A model generated the notes under the pieces. It saw only the letters and a list, made by a program, of their open reading frames with translations. It had not been told where the DNA came from and did not search any database. The position numbers and the translations under genes are program-made. From contig CAYGZL010000077.1 of the NCBI GenBank assembly GCA_964354345.1, positions 1 to 10,071 of the forward strand: a stretch of DNA of 10,071 bases, in the 5' to 3' direction. Below are positions 8,034 to 10,071 of the stretch, in pieces. Positions within the stretch are counted from its first letter, which is position 1. Each line of letters opens with the position of its first letter. This DNA is from CAYGZL01 sp964354345. Its GTDB lineage: Bacteria; Chloroflexota; Anaerolineae; Anaerolineales; UBA4823.

Positions 8034-8768
8034 ATGAAATTGTGGATATACTTTTCCTTCTTAACCCTTATATATTCATTAATTCTAACTGGCTGCAGTC
8101 GAGGCACCCACTCTCTGACGCCGGATAGCATGGTAATGCCTTCGATCAGCTCATCGTTAACGGCGACTCAAGTGCTTCTGACACCGACCACAGTTCAACT
8201 GACTGGCACCCCGGCTCTCCCAGTCACGCCATCCGAACAGTTTGTGACAACGCCCACCCCTCAGGAAGCTACCCAGTCGTTTACATCAACGCCAACCCAA
8301 ACCACGACGGCTACCCTTACACCTTCATTAACTGCTACCCGACCCTGGCCGACCGTTGCTGGTAATCAGGCAGTATATATCTATTTGATTCAGACGAAAA
8401 CGGGTGGATCAGTGGCTTGTGGAGACAGCCTGGTGTCTTATAATACCGGCCTGCCGCGTACTGGGGATAATGCCACGGATATCACCGCGGCTTTACAACG
8501 GTTATTCGTGAAGAAACAGTATTTTGGAAAATTGTATAACCCGGTTTACCGCTCGAATATCCAGGTGGTCAGCGTACGGTTTAAATCCTATTCTGGCATC
8601 GCTGAAGTGAGGCTTGCCGGTACCTATGTCCGGTCAGGCGATCGCTGCGACGATCGACGCGTGCGCGAGCAGGTCTGGACGACCATCCGCCAGTTTCCGG
8701 GTGTAAAGGTTGTTGATATTTTGTTGAATGAGAATTTATTGGGGGATATTCTGGCAACTGGGAAATAA
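8034..8768 (+). CDS. GerMN-like domain lipoprotein, second of a tandem pair
   Basis: Predicted 244-residue exported lipoprotein, paralogous to the gene before it. The ATG at 8034 was chosen because it yields a compact signal peptide (MKLW, hydrophobic core, lipobox LTGC, Cys21). In-frame ATGs at 8010 and 7980 would extend it and overlap the upstream gene by 11 or 41 bp; 8010 has AGG 6 nt upstream and remains possible. Residues 22 to about 105 are a Thr/Pro/Ser-rich linker. The C-terminal domain, about 114-240, aligns with the neighbour over its whole length at roughly half identical residues by eye, sharing IQTKTGG, CGDS, LYNP, LAGTY, QVW, RQFP and ILLN. Cys129 and Cys205 correspond to the neighbour's pair. 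Molecular function is unknown. It is the last gene of the plus-strand run and is followed by a hairpin. Confidence 0.75.
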   Translation: MKLWIYFSFLTLIYSLILTGCSRGTHSLTPDSMVMPSISSSLTATQVLLTPTTVQLTGTPALPVTPSEQFVTTPTPQEATQSFTSTPTQTTTATLTPSLTATRPWPTVAGNQAVYIYLIQTKTGGSVACGDSLVSYNTGLPRTGDNATDITAALQRLFVKKQYFGKLYNPVYRSNIQVVSVRFKSYSGIAEVRLAGTYVRSGDRCDDRRVREQVWTTIRQFPGVKVVDILLNENLLGDILATGK

Positions 8769-8775
8769 TACAAAT

Positions 8776-8812
8776 GACCCCACCGACCTGAGGGGGGCAG
8801 GCCGGCAGGGTC
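8776..8812 (+). terminator. Hairpin terminator between convergent genes
   Basis: An outer stem GACCC/GGGTC (8776-8780 with 8808-8812) and an inner stem CCGaCCTG/CAGGcCGG (8783-8790 with 8798-8805, one mismatch) enclose a G-rich loop. The structure begins 7 bp after the lipoprotein stop, between convergent genes, where a terminator is expected. The downstream T tract is weak (TTTT only at about 8829-8832), so it may work poorly as an intrinsic terminator. Confidence 0.5.
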
Positions 8813-8900
8813 GCAATTAATATACTATATTTTCATATATTTGTATAGGTTTTCTATAAATAACTCAGACTCGTTCGCCAGGATCAAGTCTGTGCTCCAA

Positions 8901-9626
8901 TTATTCTAAACTTTCCAGGTCTAATTTATGCGAGGTCGGGACCAGCAAGCCAAGCTGGTCTGCGCGCGCGACAGCCGCGGCGCGCGAATGAACGCCAAGC
9001 TTTATGTATGCGCCGAATAGTAAATTGCGCAGGGTGGAGCTGGTGATATGCATCCGTGTAGCCAGATCCGAGGCACCTGCATCTGGATAAGCTGCGCACA
9101 AGGAAAGCGCTTCCAATTGGCGGGGTGAAAGAGGCTGCTCGAATTCTGTGACAGGAGATTTTTTCACCAGTTGTCCCGCTTTTGGACTGAGGTAAATCCC
9201 CCGTCCGTTGGCGATGGCCCGGACAATCGTAGCCAGCTTACGCAGCGATTCCTGATCATCTTTCAGGATATAGCCGCTGGCGCCAGCCTCCATGATCACC
9301 TGGATCAGGTTACGCTGGGAATGCATTGTGATGACCAACACTGCCAGATCGGGATGAGCTTTCAATAGTTTGGGCAGGGAAGTGAGAATTGGATAGTTAT
9401 TCCCATTACTACGACTGATCGGTACTTGTAGATCCAGCAATAGGATGTCCGCAGTTTCTTTTTCTAAAAAAGACTCGAGCTCTTCGCTATATAGAAATGT
9501 GGCGATGATCTGGATATCTGGGCTTTGGCCAAGGCGGAAGATATACCCCTCTACCGTCGAGAGATGATCATCCAGAATAACCACCCGAATGATCTCAGAA
9601 TACTGTGTCTGGTTTGTATGGATCAT
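8901..9626 (-). CDS. NarL/FixJ-family response regulator (REC + LuxR-type HTH), orphan
   Basis: A 241-residue two-component transcription regulator. Seen: a receiver domain at about 12-140 with acidic residues Asp19-Asp20, phospho-acceptor Asp65 in LLLDLQVP, switch Thr100 and invariant Lys122 (YILKDD), then a LuxR-type helix-turn-helix at about 166-227 starting LSPRQLEAL and ending in KLGVHSRAAAVARADQLGLL. The recognition-helix region (TSSTLRNLLFGAYIKL) departs from the usual GTVKNHLSNIYRKL-type pattern, so target specificity may be unusual. The only plausible start is the ATG at 9626; no strong Shine-Dalgarno precedes it. No histidine kinase is in the window. It converges with the lipoprotein genes and does not share their transcript. 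The region upstream carries two perfect palindromes next to a possible -10 box. Confidence 0.9.
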   Translation of the reverse strand: MIHTNQTQYSEIIRVVILDDHLSTVEGYIFRLGQSPDIQIIATFLYSEELESFLEKETADILLLDLQVPISRSNGNNYPILTSLPKLLKAHPDLAVLVITMHSQRNLIQVIMEAGASGYILKDDQESLRKLATIVRAIANGRGIYLSPKAGQLVKKSPVTEFEQPLSPRQLEALSLCAAYPDAGASDLATRMHITSSTLRNLLFGAYIKLGVHSRAAAVARADQLGLLVPTSHKLDLESLE

Positions 9627-9694
9627 AAATTTCTTTGGGGGGATTATTAATCAAAAAACATGATAACTGTCTATTCTCGAAAGTGAGGGAATAA

Positions 9695-9700
9695 ACTATA
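9695..9700 (-). promoter_or_regulatory. Possible -10 box of the response-regulator gene
   Basis: On the minus strand TATAGT (5 of 6 to TATAAT) lies about 70 bp before the start codon and directly downstream of the twin palindromes. A TTGTCT in the nearer palindrome is 13 bp away, shorter than the usual 16-18 bp, so the -35 assignment is poor and the promoter is tentative. Confidence 0.3.
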
Positions 9701-9707
9701 GTCCTGG

Positions 9708-9734
9708 TTGTCTAGACAAACTTTGTCTAGACAA
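9708..9734. promoter_or_regulatory. Twin palindromic operator: two copies of TTGTCTAGACAA forming a 27-nt palindrome
   Basis: TTGTCTAGACAA, itself a perfect 12-bp palindrome, occurs at 9708-9719 and again at 9723-9734, 15 bp apart start to start. The two copies plus flanking A and T form a 27-nt inverted repeat symmetric about C9721, broken only at that central base. The core GT-C-TA-G-AC fits the general GT-N-TA-N-AC pattern known for operators of HutC-subfamily GntR repressors. A TTG-N6-CAA site of a MarR-type regulator is also possible. It lies about 82 bp upstream of the response-regulator gene, next to a possible -10 box, so repression of that promoter is the simplest reading. The cognate regulator is not in the window. 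Confidence 0.6.
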
Positions 9735-9760
9735 TAGCTGGACCTTTGTTGGTCTGTCGT

Positions 9761-9790
9761 GAGGTGGTCGTAAGGGGAGATGGCCACCTC
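9761..9790. repeat. Inverted repeat GAGGTGG / CCACCTC
   Basis: Perfect 7-bp arms at 9761-9767 and 9784-9790 with a 16-nt purine-rich interior. It lies between the tRNA terminator and the palindromic operator. No T tract follows on the minus strand; on the plus strand GTTATTTT follows, but no plus-strand gene would need it. Role unknown. Confidence 0.35.
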
Positions 9791-9804
9791 GTTATTTTAA
9801 CTAA

Positions 9805-9847
9805 AACGCTTATTCTGGCAGTCCAACAAGGAATCAGAATAAGCGTT
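9805..9847 (-). terminator. Rho-independent terminator of the tRNA-Pro gene
   Basis: Perfect 13-bp arms (AACGCTTATTCTG at 9805-9817 and its reverse complement at 9835-9847) with a 17-nt loop. On the minus strand the hairpin begins 6 nt after the tRNA 3' end, and its outer end runs into TTTT followed by AGTTAAAATAA, fitting an intrinsic terminator for the tRNA transcript. Confidence 0.75.
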
Positions 9848-9850
9848 GCC

Positions 9851-9927
<77 letters not shown>

Positions 9928-9941
9928 ATTAAGCGTGGCAG

Positions 9942-9970
9942 ATTATAGCGCGGAGTGGTGGTTCTGGCAA
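9942..9970 (-). promoter_or_regulatory. Sigma70-type promoter of the tRNA-Pro gene
   Basis: On the minus strand TTGCCA (-35, 9965-9970, 5 of 6 to TTGACA) and a perfect TATAAT (-10, 9942-9947) are separated by exactly 17 bp. The tRNA 5' end is 14 nt downstream of the -10 box, a normal distance for a tRNA leader. Confidence 0.85.
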
Positions 9971-10053
9971 CCCTGAATTCATATTCTGAAGATTATATAT
10001 TGTCCCCGCATCCGGCTTTACAGAAAAGAATCCGCGCAGCGCAGATAATGACT

Positions 10054-10071
10054 AAAAAAGGCGCTGGTGGA
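10054..10071 (-). terminator. Probable last arm of a minus-strand terminator cut by the window edge
   Basis: Read on the minus strand, the edge shows CCACCAGCGCC followed by six T, the usual look of the 3' arm and U tract of an intrinsic terminator. The partner arm would lie beyond the window, so this suggests a minus-strand gene ending just outside. Confidence 0.35.

Noticed and set aside
8866..8892. CAGACT/AGTCTG inverted repeat as terminator of the response-regulator gene
   Set aside because: The stem is only 6 bp with a 15-nt loop and lacks a convincing T tract on the minus strand, so it was not listed as a feature.
9708..9734. Twin palindromes as an insertion-sequence end or attachment site next to the tRNA
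   Set aside because: No integrase or transposase gene and no second copy of the tRNA 3' end was seen in the window; the symmetry fits an operator better.
10048..10071. ATG at the right edge that could begin a plus-strand gene (MTKKGAGG...)
   Set aside because: No Shine-Dalgarno or promoter was found and only eight codons are visible; the sequence is better explained as the T tract and arm of a minus-strand terminator.

Overview
The window looks like chromosomal DNA of an anaerobic, heterotrophic bacterium, most likely a member of the Chloroflexota (Anaerolineae-like). This is inferred from lipoproteins with long Pro/Thr/Ser-rich linkers after the lipobox, paired GerMN-type lipoproteins, a ferredoxin-dependent 2-oxoacid oxidoreductase operon of the Vor/Kor type, and a tRNA gene without an encoded CCA end. 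No marker gene in the window proves the phylum.

Region 1 (1-4316, + strand) is an alpha-glucan or maltodextrin utilisation cluster. It holds a 5'-truncated GH13 alpha-amylase/alpha-glucosidase of the intermediary type (MPDLN signature), a lipoprotein sugar-binding protein of an ABC importer, and a second, compact GH13 enzyme of the neopullulanase/cyclomaltodextrinase type (MPKLN signature). The binding protein would capture oligosaccharides and the two hydrolases would cut alpha-glucosidic bonds outside and/or inside the cell. The permease and ATPase genes are not in the window.

Region 2 (4437-7173, + strand) is a tight four-gene operon for a 2-oxoacid:ferredoxin oxidoreductase in the order delta (2x[4Fe-4S] ferredoxin), alpha, beta (TPP-binding), gamma. 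The best family match is the VorDBAC / KorDABC group. It would oxidise 2-oxoacids to acyl-CoA and reduce ferredoxin. Sequence alone does not settle whether the substrate is a branched-chain 2-oxoacid or 2-oxoglutarate.

Region 3 (7184-8768, + strand) follows almost without a gap: two tandem paralogous lipoproteins, each with a signal peptide, a Thr/Pro-rich linker and a GerMN-like C-terminal domain carrying two conserved cysteines. A strong hairpin lies after the second gene.

Region 4 (8901-10071, - strand) holds an orphan NarL/FixJ-type response regulator, a structured intergenic region with two copies of a perfect 12-bp palindrome (TTGTCTAGACAA) that together form a 27-nt near-perfect palindrome, a tRNA-Pro(GGG) gene with a clear sigma70-type promoter and a hairpin terminator, and at the right edge what looks like the last arm of a terminator from a minus-strand gene outside the window. 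There is no gene-free stretch over 300 bases. No mobile element, CRISPR array or rRNA was seen.
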